From: Sinorhizobium garamanticum
GTDB lineage: Bacteria > Pseudomonadota > Alphaproteobacteria > Rhizobiales > Rhizobiaceae
Length of the DNA: 64,000 bases
Assembly (NCBI RefSeq): GCF_029892065.1
Contig: NZ_CP120374.1
Span: forward strand, 806,001 to 870,000
Direction of reading: 5' to 3'
Each line of letters starts with the position of its first letter. Within the stretch, counting starts at the first letter, position 1. The notes under the pieces were generated by a model. It had not been told where the DNA came from and did not search any database. It worked only from the letters and a program-made list of their open reading frames with translations. Position numbers and translations under genes: made by a program. Positions 31,417 through 40,122 of this stretch are shown in pieces.

Positions 31417-34348
31417 GCATGCGTTCTCCGGCGGGATCGAGGAAGACAGGCGAAACGACGCGCGCCCGCACCACCTCGTTTTTCATGGGATAGGAGGCAA
31501 TCACCTCGTCGCCTTTGAAGTCCGCGGCGAGGAGACCGAGGCCGATGTAGCAGTCCAGCTCCGGACTGTAGGTGATCGACGTCATGCGGCCGTGGCCGTG
31601 GCCTTGCAGCGGCTCGCCGGGCGCAAAAAGAAGCGCCCCACCGCGAAGCCGTTTGCCGGGTTCGATGCATTTCAGGCCGACCAGCCGCTGACGGTTTGCC
31701 GCCTGAAAAGCCTCCCGACGGCTCAGCGCCTCTCCGACATAGCTGCTTCGCTTGGCGACCATCCGTCCCATGCCCAGGTCCGAGAGCGTCGTTCTGCCGT
31801 CGATTTCGGGGCCGGCCACGTGGCCCTTTTCAATGCGCAGCGCCCCAAGCGCCTCGACTCCATACGGTTTCAGGCCATAGGGCGCGCCGACGTCGATCAC
31901 GTGCCGCCAGGCGGCTTCTCCATTCGAGGCCCCAACATAGATCTCATAGGCGCGCTCGCCCGAGTAGCTAAGGCGTATGATCCGAAGCGGACTGTCCTTG
32001 AAGGTTCCCTCGGCCAGCCCCATGTGCGGCAGCGCCTCGTTGGAGAAATCGATATCCGGGAATGCGGCAGCGAGTATCTTACCACTCGCGGGTCCCGCGA
32101 CCGACATGCCCGCCCATTCGTCGCTGACCGACGAAACCGAGACGCGCAGATCGGGCCACGCCGTGTCCAGGAGGAATTCCAGCCAGGAAAGCACGTCCGC
32201 CGCCTTGGCGGTCGACGTCGTCATGAAGAAGCGGTTTTGCCCGAGGCGCGTCGTCGTTCCGTCATCGAAGACGATGCCGTCGTCGCGCAGCATGACGCCG
32301 TAACGCGCCCGCCCGACCTTAAGGCTGGCGAAGCCATTGGCGTAAACCCTGTCGAGAAAGGTGGCCGCGTCCGGTCCCTGGATGTCGATCTTGCCGAGCG
32401 TCGAGATGTCCATGATTCCCGCCGCAGACCGCACCTGCCGCATTTCGTTGACGTAAGCCGCATTCACATCCTTGCCGGATGCCTCGAAGAACCACGGTCG
32501 CATCCAGAGCCCGACCTCGAGCATTTGCGCGCCGTTCGCAGTGTGCCAGTCGTGGATCGGTGTGAGGCGGTAGGGACGGAAGTGATGACCTGTCGCACGT
32601 CCGGCAACCGCCCCGATCGCCACCGGCGTGTAGGGCGGCCGAAACGTGGTCGTTCCGGCCTCCGGGATCGAAATCCCGCGCAGCTTGGCCATCACCTTCA
32701 GGGCGTTGATATTGCTGGTCTTGCCCTGGTCCGTTCCCATTCCAAGCGTCGTATAGCGCTTGAGGTGTTCGACCGACTCGTAGCCCTCCCGCTGGGCGAG
32801 CTGGATATCGTCCAGCGTCACGTCCATCTGGAAATCGACGAATGCCTTTCGCTGACCGAAGATCGGCTTGTAGACAGTCGTCGGTCCGGCCGTTTCCTCA
32901 ATCTCCAACACGGGGGCTTCGGCGACCGCTGCTATCCTTCCGGCAACAGCGGCCGCCGCGCGGCCGGCGCGGCTGCCTTCGGCAACGGCAGCAGAGACAC
33001 TCGGGCTTCCCGACGCCGCGCCCACGACAAACTGGGTTTCAGGAAGTTGCCCCGGAACGAAGGCGTCGATGTCTGTCCGATAGACAGGCTTCACTCCCTG
33101 GTGCGACGTCAAATGCAGCACCGGAGACCAGCCGGCCGACATGCCGACCAGATCGCAGCTGACGCTAGTGGTGCCTGTCTTTCCTGCGAGAACGACACCG
33201 GTTACCGCATATTTGCCTTTCACATCCGCCACATTCGTCGCGAGATGAACCTCCGCGCCCATTTGCTTCGCCTTCGCCAGCAGCGTCGGCTCCGCGAGCG
33301 GCCTTGCGTCGGCAATCGTGACGCGTGCCCCGTGGGCGAGGAGATCGAAAGCGGTGAGATAGGCGCTATCATCGGCGGTCGCGATCACGACATTTCTGCC
33401 GGGCAGAACCGCGTAGCGATTGAGATACGTTCTGATCGCCGAGTTCAGCATGACACCGGGCCGGTCATTGTTCGGGAAGACCATCGGCCGCTCGATCGCG
33501 CCGGTCGCGAAAACGATGCTTTGGGCGTGCAGCAACGTGAAGGTTTTCCGCGCCACGCCCATCACGGGACCAGCGAAGGGATCCGCATCCTCGATCAGCG
33601 CGAGCGTGTTCCCGTCATAGAGGCCGAAGGCGGTCGTGCGGCGCATGATGCGCACGTTCGCCATTTCCTCGAGCTCGGTCCGCATCGCGCGCAGCCATGC
33701 CGCTCCGGCAGGCTCGGAAAGCAGTCGGCCGCCGATTTCGAAGTCCTGCTCGATCAGCAACACACGTGCTCCGGCTTGCGCGGCGGCTCGGGCGGCGGAA
33801 AGTCCGGCGGCCCCACTGCCGACAACCGCCACGTCGGTGAAATCGTCACGGGAGTCGTACACATCTGGGTCCGGCATCATCGTCGCCTTGCCGAGACCCG
33901 CAGCCTTGCGGATGAAGTGCTCATAGAACATCCAGGCCCGGCGGCTCGGCCCCATGAAGGTCTTGTAGTAGAACCCCGAGGAAAGAAGCGGGCTGAACAG
34001 GCTGTTGACGCTCTGGACATCGAAACGCAACGACGGCCAGTTGTTCTGGCTTGCCGCTTCCAGGCCGGTTGTCAGTTCAAGCATCGTGGCCGGCAGGTTC
34101 GGCTCGCGGCGCGCGCCCGTGCCGACCGTTACCAGCGCGTTCGGCTCTTCTGCGCCGGCGGAAAGGATGCCGCGGGGGCGATGATACTTGAAGCTCCTGC
34201 CGACCAGCGAAACCCCGTTCGCAAGCAGGGCGGAACCCAGCGTGTCTCCCTTGAATCCCGCGTATTGACGGCCATCAAACGTAAACTTGAGGACTTGCGA
34301 GCGGTCCAGATATCCGCCTAATGCAAGGCGCTTTTCGGTTGAAGTCAT
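31409..34348 (-). CDS. soxA: Sarcosine oxidase alpha subunit
   Basis: About 979 residues. Order: an N-terminal ferredoxin-like segment without cluster cysteines (FTFDGRQYAGFKGDTLGSAL), an NAD-binding pyridine nucleotide-disulfide-type domain with VAVVGSGAAGLSAARAAA (about residues 173-190), an A3-like connection, and a C-terminal GcvT/aminomethyltransferase half (about 600-979) that binds THF (CIEPGKRLRGGALLFAPGEP near the end). With the other subunits it oxidises sarcosine to glycine and passes the methyl carbon to THF as methylene-THF. Start ATG 34348 overlaps the SoxD stop (ATGA). Confidence 0.92.
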   Translation of the reverse strand: MTSTEKRLALGGYLDRSQVLKFTFDGRQYAGFKGDTLGSALLANGVSLVGRSFKYHRPRGILSAGAEEPNALVTVGTGARREPNLPATMLELTTGLEAASQNNWPSLRFDVQSVNSLFSPLLSSGFYYKTFMGPSRRAWMFYEHFIRKAAGLGKATMMPDPDVYDSRDDFTDVAVVGSGAAGLSAARAAAQAGARVLLIEQDFEIGGRLLSEPAGAAWLRAMRTELEEMANVRIMRRTTAFGLYDGNTLALIEDADPFAGPVMGVARKTFTLLHAQSIVFATGAIERPMVFPNNDRPGVMLNSAIRTYLNRYAVLPGRNVVIATADDSAYLTAFDLLAHGARVTIADARPLAEPTLLAKAKQMGAEVHLATNVADVKGKYAVTGVVLAGKTGTTSVSCDLVGMSAGWSPVLHLTSHQGVKPVYRTDIDAFVPGQLPETQFVVGAASGSPSVSAAVAEGSRAGRAAAAVAGRIAAVAEAPVLEIEETAGPTTVYKPIFGQRKAFVDFQMDVTLDDIQLAQREGYESVEHLKRYTTLGMGTDQGKTSNINALKVMAKLRGISIPEAGTTTFRPPYTPVAIGAVAGRATGHHFRPYRLTPIHDWHTANGAQMLEVGLWMRPWFFEASGKDVNAAYVNEMRQVRSAAGIMDISTLGKIDIQGPDAATFLDRVYANGFASLKVGRARYGVMLRDDGIVFDDGTTTRLGQNRFFMTTSTAKAADVLSWLEFLLDTAWPDLRVSVSSVSDEWAGMSVAGPASGKILAAAFPDIDFSNEALPHMGLAEGTFKDSPLRIIRLSYSGERAYEIYVGASNGEAAWRHVIDVGAPYGLKPYGVEALGALRIEKGHVAGPEIDGRTTLSDLGMGRMVAKRSSYVGEALSRREAFQAANRQRLVGLKCIEPGKRLRGGALLFAPGEPLQGHGHGRMTSITYSPELDCYIGLGLLAADFKGDEVIASYPMKNEVVRARVVSPVFLDPAGERMHG

Positions 34349-34611
34349 GCCCGTTGCCTTCTTGAAAAACTGACCGAATGGATCGAATGCGTGACCGTGT
34401 CGCGCTCGACGACGAGCCATTGGCGGCAGCCGAGAACATGCTGCCAATACTCCCGATGCAGCCCCTTGGGATTGGCCCGCACGTAAACATAGCGGTACCA
34501 GGCATCGAGATCCGGATTGTCGTGCGCGGGCCGCTCGACGGTGGCATCGCCGCCGTAACGGAATTCGCTATGGTCACGCACGCCGCAGCAGGGGCAATCG
34601 ATACGAAGCAT
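34345..34611 (-). CDS. soxD: Sarcosine oxidase delta subunit
   Basis: 88 residues, the usual SoxD size. The N terminus MLRIDCPCCGVRDHSEFRYG carries the cysteine cluster that binds zinc, and the middle HREYWQHVLGCRQWLVVERD holds the remaining His/Cys positions. SoxD bridges the alpha and beta subunits. It lies 9 bases after SoxB and overlaps SoxA, the canonical gene order. Confidence 0.92.
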   Translation of the reverse strand: MLRIDCPCCGVRDHSEFRYGGDATVERPAHDNPDLDAWYRYVYVRANPKGLHREYWQHVLGCRQWLVVERDTVTHSIHSVSFSRRQRA

Positions 34612-34620
34612 CTCGCTCTC

Positions 34621-35877
34621 CTATTGAAGCCAGGCGAACGGGCCGGCGCCCGCTTCGTCGATCATGTGCCCGCTGCGGAAGCGCCCCAGCCCGTAGCCGC
34701 GGACGAGCGCCGGCGTCTCGCCGGTCGCCAGCATCTCGGCGAAGCACCAGCCGGATGCAGGCGTCGCCTTGAAACCGCCGTAGCACCAGCCGCCACTCAG
34801 ATAGAGACCATCGACGGGCGTCAGCGAGATGATCGGGCTTGCGTCCGGCGTCATGTCCATGATCCCGCCCCAATGGCGCAGCAGGCGCAGGCGCGAGATG
34901 TTCGGCATCAGCGCGATCGCTGCTTCGCAGACCTCCCGCAGCACGCCGGTGTTGCCGCGCTGGGAGTAGGAGTTGTAACCATCGAGGTTGCCGCCAAAGA
35001 CAAGGCCGCCCTTGTCCGACTGGCTGAGATAGAAGTGGTCCGCCCCATAGGCCACGACATGGTCGACCAGCGGCTTGACCGGCTCCGTCACGAAGGCCTG
35101 GAGCAAATGGCTCTCGATCGGAAGTTCCAGACCCGCCTTCTGGGCAAGGACGGACGTATGGCCGGCGACCGCAAGACCGACCCGGCCGGCACCGATACGG
35201 CCGCGGGTGGTTTCAACGCCGACGATCCGATCACCCTGCCGGACAAAGTCCGTAACTTCGCAGCCCTCGATGATGTCGACGCCGTGGCCGCTCGCCGCGC
35301 GCGCATAACCCCAAGCCACCGCGTCGTGGCGGGCGGTGCCGGCGCGCCCCTGGAAGATCGCGCCATGGATCGGAAACCGCGCGGTGTCGGAGAAGTCGAG
35401 ATAGGGCACGAGCTTGCGCACGGCGTCCCTGTCGAGGATCTCCGCATCGATGCCGTTGGACCGCATGACATTGGCGCGGTGGCTGAACGTATCGAGCTGA
35501 TCCGCCGAATGTGCCGTCACGAGCTGGCCGCGCTGCGAGAACATGACGTTGAAGTTCAGGGCGGCCGACATTCCCTCCCAGAGCTTCATCGAGAACTCGT
35601 AGAACTGAGTATTGCCGTCCAGCAGATAGTTCGACCGGATGACCGTCGTATTCCGGCCCACATTGCCGCCGCCGATATAGCCCTTCTCCAGCACCGCGAC
35701 GTTGCGGATGCCGTGGTTTTCGGCGAGATAGAAGGCGGTTGCGAGGCCGTGTCCGCCGCCTCCGATGATGACGACGTCATAGGAGGCCTTTGGACTGGCG
35801 GCGCGCCAGGCGCGTTGCCATCCCCGGTTGCCTGTGGCTGCGTGGCGCAGCAGCGAGAAGACCGAATAACGGCTCAT
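34621..35877 (-). CDS. soxB: Sarcosine oxidase beta subunit
   Basis: About 418 residues, standard for SoxB. It is a DAO-fold flavoprotein with DVVIIGGGGHGLATAFYLAE at about residues 34-53, and YIGGGNVGRNTTVIRSNYLL and WGGIMDMTPDASPIISLTPV later. The beta subunit holds the substrate-oxidising flavins and makes hydrogen peroxide from oxygen. I start at ATG 35877 (MSRYSVFSLLRHA), which matches the family N terminus. The open frame extends much further upstream without support. It follows the M24 gene at 35886 by 8 bases, so that gene is part of the operon. Confidence 0.92.
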   Translation of the reverse strand: MSRYSVFSLLRHAATGNRGWQRAWRAASPKASYDVVIIGGGGHGLATAFYLAENHGIRNVAVLEKGYIGGGNVGRNTTVIRSNYLLDGNTQFYEFSMKLWEGMSAALNFNVMFSQRGQLVTAHSADQLDTFSHRANVMRSNGIDAEILDRDAVRKLVPYLDFSDTARFPIHGAIFQGRAGTARHDAVAWGYARAASGHGVDIIEGCEVTDFVRQGDRIVGVETTRGRIGAGRVGLAVAGHTSVLAQKAGLELPIESHLLQAFVTEPVKPLVDHVVAYGADHFYLSQSDKGGLVFGGNLDGYNSYSQRGNTGVLREVCEAAIALMPNISRLRLLRHWGGIMDMTPDASPIISLTPVDGLYLSGGWCYGGFKATPASGWCFAEMLATGETPALVRGYGLGRFRSGHMIDEAGAGPFAWLQ

Positions 35878-35885
35878 GACAAGTC

Positions 35886-37034
35886 CTATCGAACGATCGG
35901 GCCGAGCGGCGTGCGCGTCAGCACCTCGGGTCCGGTCTCCGTCAGCAGCACGGTGTTGGAGACAAAATCGTCCCCCTTGCCGGTCCCCATAAGCCAGGAA
36001 AGGATGTGGAAGCTCATCCCCGTGCGGATCTCGAGATCGGAATCGTGCCTGAGACCCGTCACCGTATTTCCCCCGGTCCACGACGGGGGCTGACCGACAC
36101 CCACACAGTAGCCGCAGTGATGGCGGCGGTAGTGGGAAAGGCCCGCATTGTCGACGACAGCCTGCCAGGCGGCGTAGACATCTCGGGCGCGCGCACCGGG
36201 CTTGAGCGCCGCGACAACGGCATTAAAGGCCGCCGCCGTCACTTCCGCCATGCGCGCATCGGCGTCGCTGATGCCTCCAAGCCGGATCAGGCGACCCAGG
36301 GGCGCGTGATAGCGCGAGATGCATCCGGAAAGCTCGATGAAGACCGGCTCCCCCTGGCGGTAGTTTCCAGATCCCCACGTCGTGTGCTCCTCGCCAAGCC
36401 GGGAGGCCGGTCGGATGAAGGGGCCAAAGCCCGGAACATGACCTCCAGCGCGGGTCATCGCGGCGATGCACTCGGCAGCAATGTCGCGCTCGCGTGCACC
36501 GTCGGCGATCGTCTCGATGGCGGCGCTCGCCGCCGCATCGGTGACCGCGGCGGCCCGCCGCATGAGGACTTGCTCCTCGGCGCTCTTCACCAATCGCAGC
36601 TGATCCACGAGGTTGGAGACATCGCTCCACTCGGCGGACACCAGCGATTCCAGCCGCCGCGCAAGCCCGTGGCTGAGCCCGGACGTCCATTGCTCGAGCC
36701 CGAGCCGCTTTCCGGCAAAGCCCTGATCGTTGAGAATGCGCGACGCGAGGTCGGCTGCGGTTTCGCTGTCGCTGTGGCCGCGGAACTCGGCCGCGCGGAC
36801 GTGATTTTCGATCGTCACGCGCTCCATCGCACGCGTGACGAGGGTCGGTACGCCCCGTAGCGGAACGATGAGAAGGTGGGGGGCAAAGTAGCCCCAGTGG
36901 TCGAGGCCCGTCAGGTAAAAGATGTTTTCCGGCGATGCGAAAACCGCCGCGTCGAGTCCGCGATCGACGAGCCCCGCTCTCACAGCTTCAAGACGGCGCG
37001 CGATCTCGCCATCGGTAAAGGGATTACCGTCCAT
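35886..37034 (-). CDS. M24-fold (creatinase / Xaa-Pro peptidase-like) hydrolase lacking metal ligands
   Basis: 382 residues. The N-terminal domain has GLDAAVFASPENIFYLTGLD, and the C-terminal pita-bread domain has GEPVFIELSGCISRYHAPLG, RRHHCGYCVGVGQPPSWTGG and GMSFHILSWLMG. Where metallo-aminopeptidases have two Asp ligands, this protein has Glu/Leu and Pro/Leu contexts, and the late Glu ligands are not evident. Creatinase and ectoine hydrolase likewise work without metal. Being 8 bases from soxB suggests it may release a sarcosine-like product for SoxBDAG, as creatinase does from creatine (inference). The substrate is unknown. Confidence 0.8.
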   Translation of the reverse strand: MDGNPFTDGEIARRLEAVRAGLVDRGLDAAVFASPENIFYLTGLDHWGYFAPHLLIVPLRGVPTLVTRAMERVTIENHVRAAEFRGHSDSETAADLASRILNDQGFAGKRLGLEQWTSGLSHGLARRLESLVSAEWSDVSNLVDQLRLVKSAEEQVLMRRAAAVTDAAASAAIETIADGARERDIAAECIAAMTRAGGHVPGFGPFIRPASRLGEEHTTWGSGNYRQGEPVFIELSGCISRYHAPLGRLIRLGGISDADARMAEVTAAAFNAVVAALKPGARARDVYAAWQAVVDNAGLSHYRRHHCGYCVGVGQPPSWTGGNTVTGLRHDSDLEIRTGMSFHILSWLMGTGKGDDFVSNTVLLTETGPEVLTRTPLGPIVR

Positions 37035-37094
37035 AGTCTCTCTCTTGTCTTCCGCCCTCGGCCGGCGGCGCTTCGAATGGATATCGATCAGCGT

Positions 37095-38276
37095 CTATTC
37101 GACGACGATCAGCTCCCGCGGCGACGTGCAAAGCTTCTCTCCGCCCTTGTCCGTGACAACGAAGGACTCGGATATCGCCAGGCCAAAATCGCCAAGCCAG
37201 ACGCCCGCCATCATGTGAAAGCACATGCCCGGCTGTAACTCGGTCCGGTCGCCGGGCCGGAGACTGACCGTGCGCTCGCCCCAGTCCGGCGGATAGGCGA
37301 GGCCGATCGGATAACCGACGCGGCTTTCCTTCTTCAGTCCCCGGCTGCGCAGAACCGCCTGCCATGCGGCCTCGACCTCCTCGGCGGTGTTGCCGGAACG
37401 CGCCTTTTCGAGCCCGGCATCCACACCGTCGACAATGGCCTTGGCGATATCGAGGTAAGTCTGCGGCGGGCGACCAAAGTGCACCGTGCGGGTCAGCGCC
37501 ACATGGTAGCGCCGCCTCACGCCGGCGATTTCAAGGATTGCAAGACCGGACTGCGGCAGAGGATCCTCGGTCCAGGTCAAATGCGGTGTGGCAGTGCCTT
37601 CGCCAACGGGCATCAGCGGGCAGATGGCGGCATAGTCGCCACCGAGACCACCGACGCCCATGATCTGGGCGTGATAGAGTTCGGCGATGACTTCGTTCTG
37701 CGGCACCCCGGGGCTCATCTTGGCGATGGCCCGCTCCATCGCATGTGAGCAGATGGCGCCGGCCTCACGCATCAAGGCCAGTTCGGGCTCGGATTTGATC
37801 AGGCGGGCCCAATTGACCAGGTCGCCGTTGTTGGAAAAGCTGGCCTCCGGAAGCCCTTTGACGAGATGGGCGTGGCACCGCGCTGTGTAGTAGTGTGCAT
37901 CCATCTCCACACCGATGCGCGCCTTCCCCCAGCCACGGGCGCGCACCAGCTCGGCAAGCTCGTCGAAGGGATGGCCTTCCGGATTCTGCACCAGATACTC
38001 CGAAAACGGCACGACGTTGCTCTGAGGTAAGCCGGTCGTCAGAAGGGCGCTCTTCTCGTCCTGCGCCCGGCCGAACCAGATGGGCAGTTCCTCGTCCACG
38101 TGCACGAGGACGCATTGCGGAACATAGAACGACCAGCCGTCGTAGCCGGTGAGCCAGCCCATGTTCGCGGGATCCTGACATATGATGAGGTCGAAGCCCG
38201 CCCGTTCCATGCGTTTCTTCACGTCACGGATCCGGCGGGAATACTCCGCCGCGGTAAAAACAGCCGACCTGCTCAC
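37095..38276 (-). CDS. DoeA-like M24 hydrolase (second ectoine-hydrolase paralogue)
   Basis: About 393 residues, the same length as the EutD/DoeA protein at 27736-28917 and very similar along its length: DLIICQDPANMGWLTGYDGW, FGRAQDEKSALLTTGLPQSN, LEIAGVRRRYHVALTRTVHF and GYPIGLAYPPDWGERTVSLR. Metal-binding Asp residues are absent, as in DoeA. It is the first gene of the leftward operon. I use the GTG at 38276, with GGAGGA upstream. It is divergent from ehuB across a 190-bp promoter region. Either it hydrolyses ectoine too, or it has moved to a related cyclic amidine or methylated substrate. Confidence 0.82.
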   Translation of the reverse strand: MSRSAVFTAAEYSRRIRDVKKRMERAGFDLIICQDPANMGWLTGYDGWSFYVPQCVLVHVDEELPIWFGRAQDEKSALLTTGLPQSNVVPFSEYLVQNPEGHPFDELAELVRARGWGKARIGVEMDAHYYTARCHAHLVKGLPEASFSNNGDLVNWARLIKSEPELALMREAGAICSHAMERAIAKMSPGVPQNEVIAELYHAQIMGVGGLGGDYAAICPLMPVGEGTATPHLTWTEDPLPQSGLAILEIAGVRRRYHVALTRTVHFGRPPQTYLDIAKAIVDGVDAGLEKARSGNTAEEVEAAWQAVLRSRGLKKESRVGYPIGLAYPPDWGERTVSLRPGDRTELQPGMCFHMMAGVWLGDFGLAISESFVVTDKGGEKLCTSPRELIVVE

Positions 38277-38466
38277 GACATCTCCTCCATCGTGTACGAC
38301 GCCATAGATGTGTACATCATTTTGCATGACACGCAACAGGATCCAGACATTTTCGCATTTTTTGCAGGAAGTCTTGCCAAAGCGGGAGTCAGATGTATAC
38401 TTCTATTCTCTCGCGAGGTTTTTATGCCGTCCGAGGCGAACACCATCTTCAAAAAAAGGGGAACCC
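38277..38466. promoter_or_regulatory. Divergent promoter region of the catabolic island, with repeated TGTAC-type sites
   Basis: This 190-bp region separates the leftward M24-sox-eut operon from the rightward ehu-doe operon. Near its left end come gtgtacgac, then gatgtgtacatcat, and at its right part gatgtatac, giving three TGTAC/TGTATAC-like motifs. They may be half-sites for the FCD-GntR regulator encoded at 41555-42286, which would coordinate both operons (inference). A strong AAGGGGAA lies just before the ehuB ATG. Confidence 0.5.
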
Positions 38467-39330
38467 ATGTTCAAAACTCTCATTTCGCGCAGGAATGCAC
38501 TGAGGGCCGCAGCCCTCACCATCGCCGCCGCGTCCTTCTCCGGCTACGCCCATGCAGAAACGACGCTCGAGAAAGCAAAGGCCGCCGGCTATATCCGCAT
38601 CGGGTTTGCCAATGAGGCGCCCTTCGGATTCGCCACTCCGGACGGAAAGCTCACGGGAGAGGCTCCGGAAGTCGCCAAGGCCGTGCTCAAGAAAATGGGC
38701 ATTGCCGAAGTGGACGGCGTCCTCACCGAATTCGGCTCGCTTATCCCTGGCTTGAAGGCAGGTCGTTTCGACATCATCGCGGCGGGCATGTTCATTAATC
38801 CCAAGCGCTGCGCCGAGATCACCTTCTCCGAGCCTTCTTATGGCATCGGGCAGGCCATGCTGGTTGCGAAGGGCAATCCCAAGGCAGTAAAAGACTATTC
38901 CACTTTCGCGTCCAACAAGGATCTGAAGCTCGCGGTGATGGCGGGTGCTGTCGAGAGTGGCTACGCCAAGGATGCGGGCCTCTCCGCCGAGCAGGTTGTC
39001 TCCCTTCCCGACCAGTCCAGCCTCGTCGCCGCTGTTCAGGCCGGCCGCGCCGATGCGGCAGCCCTCACGGCGCTGTCGATCGCCGAAATGGCCAAGAAAG
39101 CGGAAGGCGTGGAGTCGACCGAGCCCTTCGGCGAAGTTGCCGGAAAGTCGGTAAAGGGCCATGGCGGCTTCGGCTTCCGTAAGGAGGACAAGGATCTCGT
39201 CGAGGCCTTCAATAAGGAGCTCGTCGCCTTCCTGGGCACCCCTGAGCATATCGCCCTCGTCGAACCGCTGGGCTTTGGCAAGGCCTATCTGCCCAACAAG
39301 ACGACCGCGCAGCTCTGCGCAGGCGAATAA
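38467..39330 (+). CDS. ehuB: Ectoine/hydroxyectoine ABC importer binding protein
   Basis: About 287 residues with a twin-arginine-like leader (FKTLISRRNALRAAALTIAA, cleavage likely after AHA). The mature protein is an SBP_bac_3 fold: AGYIRIGFANEAPFGFATPD, TEFGSLIPGLKAGRFDIIAA, GMFINPKRCAEITFSEPSYG and VAGKSVKGHGGFGFRKEDKD. These segments match EhuB, the high-affinity (hydroxy)ectoine binder of Sinorhizobium. I start at ATG 38467 with AAGGGGAA upstream. The ORF extends back to 38308 without support. It is the first gene of ehuBCDA. Confidence 0.9.
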   Translation: MFKTLISRRNALRAAALTIAAASFSGYAHAETTLEKAKAAGYIRIGFANEAPFGFATPDGKLTGEAPEVAKAVLKKMGIAEVDGVLTEFGSLIPGLKAGRFDIIAAGMFINPKRCAEITFSEPSYGIGQAMLVAKGNPKAVKDYSTFASNKDLKLAVMAGAVESGYAKDAGLSAEQVVSLPDQSSLVAAVQAGRADAAALTALSIAEMAKKAEGVESTEPFGEVAGKSVKGHGGFGFRKEDKDLVEAFNKELVAFLGTPEHIALVEPLGFGKAYLPNKTTAQLCAGE

Positions 39331-39343
39331 CGCCTTCTGGCCG

Positions 39344-39361
39344 GCGGCGCGAAAGCGCCGC
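39344..39361 (+). terminator. GAAA-loop hairpin after ehuB
   Basis: gcggcgc (39344-39350) and gcgccgc (39355-39361) pair perfectly around a GAAA tetraloop, 14 bases after the ehuB stop. No T run follows, so it is more likely an mRNA-stabilising or partial attenuator hairpin that keeps binding-protein mRNA more abundant than the permease mRNA. Confidence 0.55.
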
Positions 39362-39393
39362 ACTTCCAATCCCTGCGTTCATGAGGGACCCAG

Positions 39394-40122
39394 ATGTGGA
39401 TTCGCATGCTCGCCGCAATGCTCGCGGCAACGTTGGTGCTGATTGCCCTGCTTTCAGCCAACGCTGAATACCGGCTCTTCATGCCGGGTTTGCTCGAAGG
39501 CGCCGTGCTGACGGTAGAGATAACGCTTCTGGGAGCCGTACTCGCCGTGTTCATGGCGCTGGTGGCGGCGCTCGCAAAGCTCTACGGCCCTCTGCCGATA
39601 AGATGGCTTTCGACGACCTACATTGAGATCTTCCGCGGGACTTCCGCGTTGGTGCAGCTCTTCTGGCTCTATTTCGTCCTGCCGCAATTCGGCGTATTCC
39701 TTGACGCCTTCCTGGTGGCGGTTCTGGCGCTCGGCCTGAACATTGGAGCCTATGGAGCGGAGGTGGTGCGAGGTGCCATCCTCTCCGTGGCCCGCGGACA
39801 GTGGGAGGCTTCGATCGCGCTCAACATGTCGAAGGCACAAATGCTGCGTCGGATCATCCTGCCTCAGGCCTTTACGGCCATGATCCCTCCCTGGGGCAAC
39901 CTTTTTATCGAATTGGTGAAGTCTACCTCGCTCGTTTCCCTGATTACGCTGGCGGACCTCACCTTCAAGGCCCAGCAGATGAACCAGACCACGCTGAAGA
40001 CCGTCCCTGTGTTTACCCTCGTACTGCTGATCTATCTGGCCATTTCTCTAACCGTCACCATTGTCATGCGCCTGCTTGAGCAGCGTGCTTCGAAGGGACT
40101 GACACGCGGAAGGGTCGCCTGA
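39394..40122 (+). CDS. ehuC: Ectoine/hydroxyectoine ABC importer permease
   Basis: 242 residues, His/Glu/Gln/Arg/opine-type permease with five predicted helices and the coupling loop SVARGQWEASIALNMSKAQM followed by RRIILPQAFTAMIPPWGNLF. It forms the channel with EhuD. The start ATG 39394 follows GAGGGACCC, and the stop overlaps the EhuD start (TGATG). Assignment to ectoine rests on the neighbouring EhuB and Doe genes. Confidence 0.88.
   Translation: MWIRMLAAMLAATLVLIALLSANAEYRLFMPGLLEGAVLTVEITLLGAVLAVFMALVAALAKLYGPLPIRWLSTTYIEIFRGTSALVQLFWLYFVLPQFGVFLDAFLVAVLALGLNIGAYGAEVVRGAILSVARGQWEASIALNMSKAQMLRRIILPQAFTAMIPPWGNLFIELVKSTSLVSLITLADLTFKAQQMNQTTLKTVPVFTLVLLIYLAISLTVTIVMRLLEQRASKGLTRGRVA

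Noticed and set aside
31358..34321. A 987-codon open frame antisense to soxA
   Set aside because: It lies exactly opposite a well-supported sarcosine oxidase gene in GC-rich DNA, where long antisense frames arise from codon bias. Its translation is rich in Arg, His and Asp and resembles no family.
35886..37034. Calling this M24 protein creatinase
   Set aside because: The fold and the soxB neighbour suggest the idea, but the conserved creatinase residues could not be aligned by eye, so only the fold is claimed.
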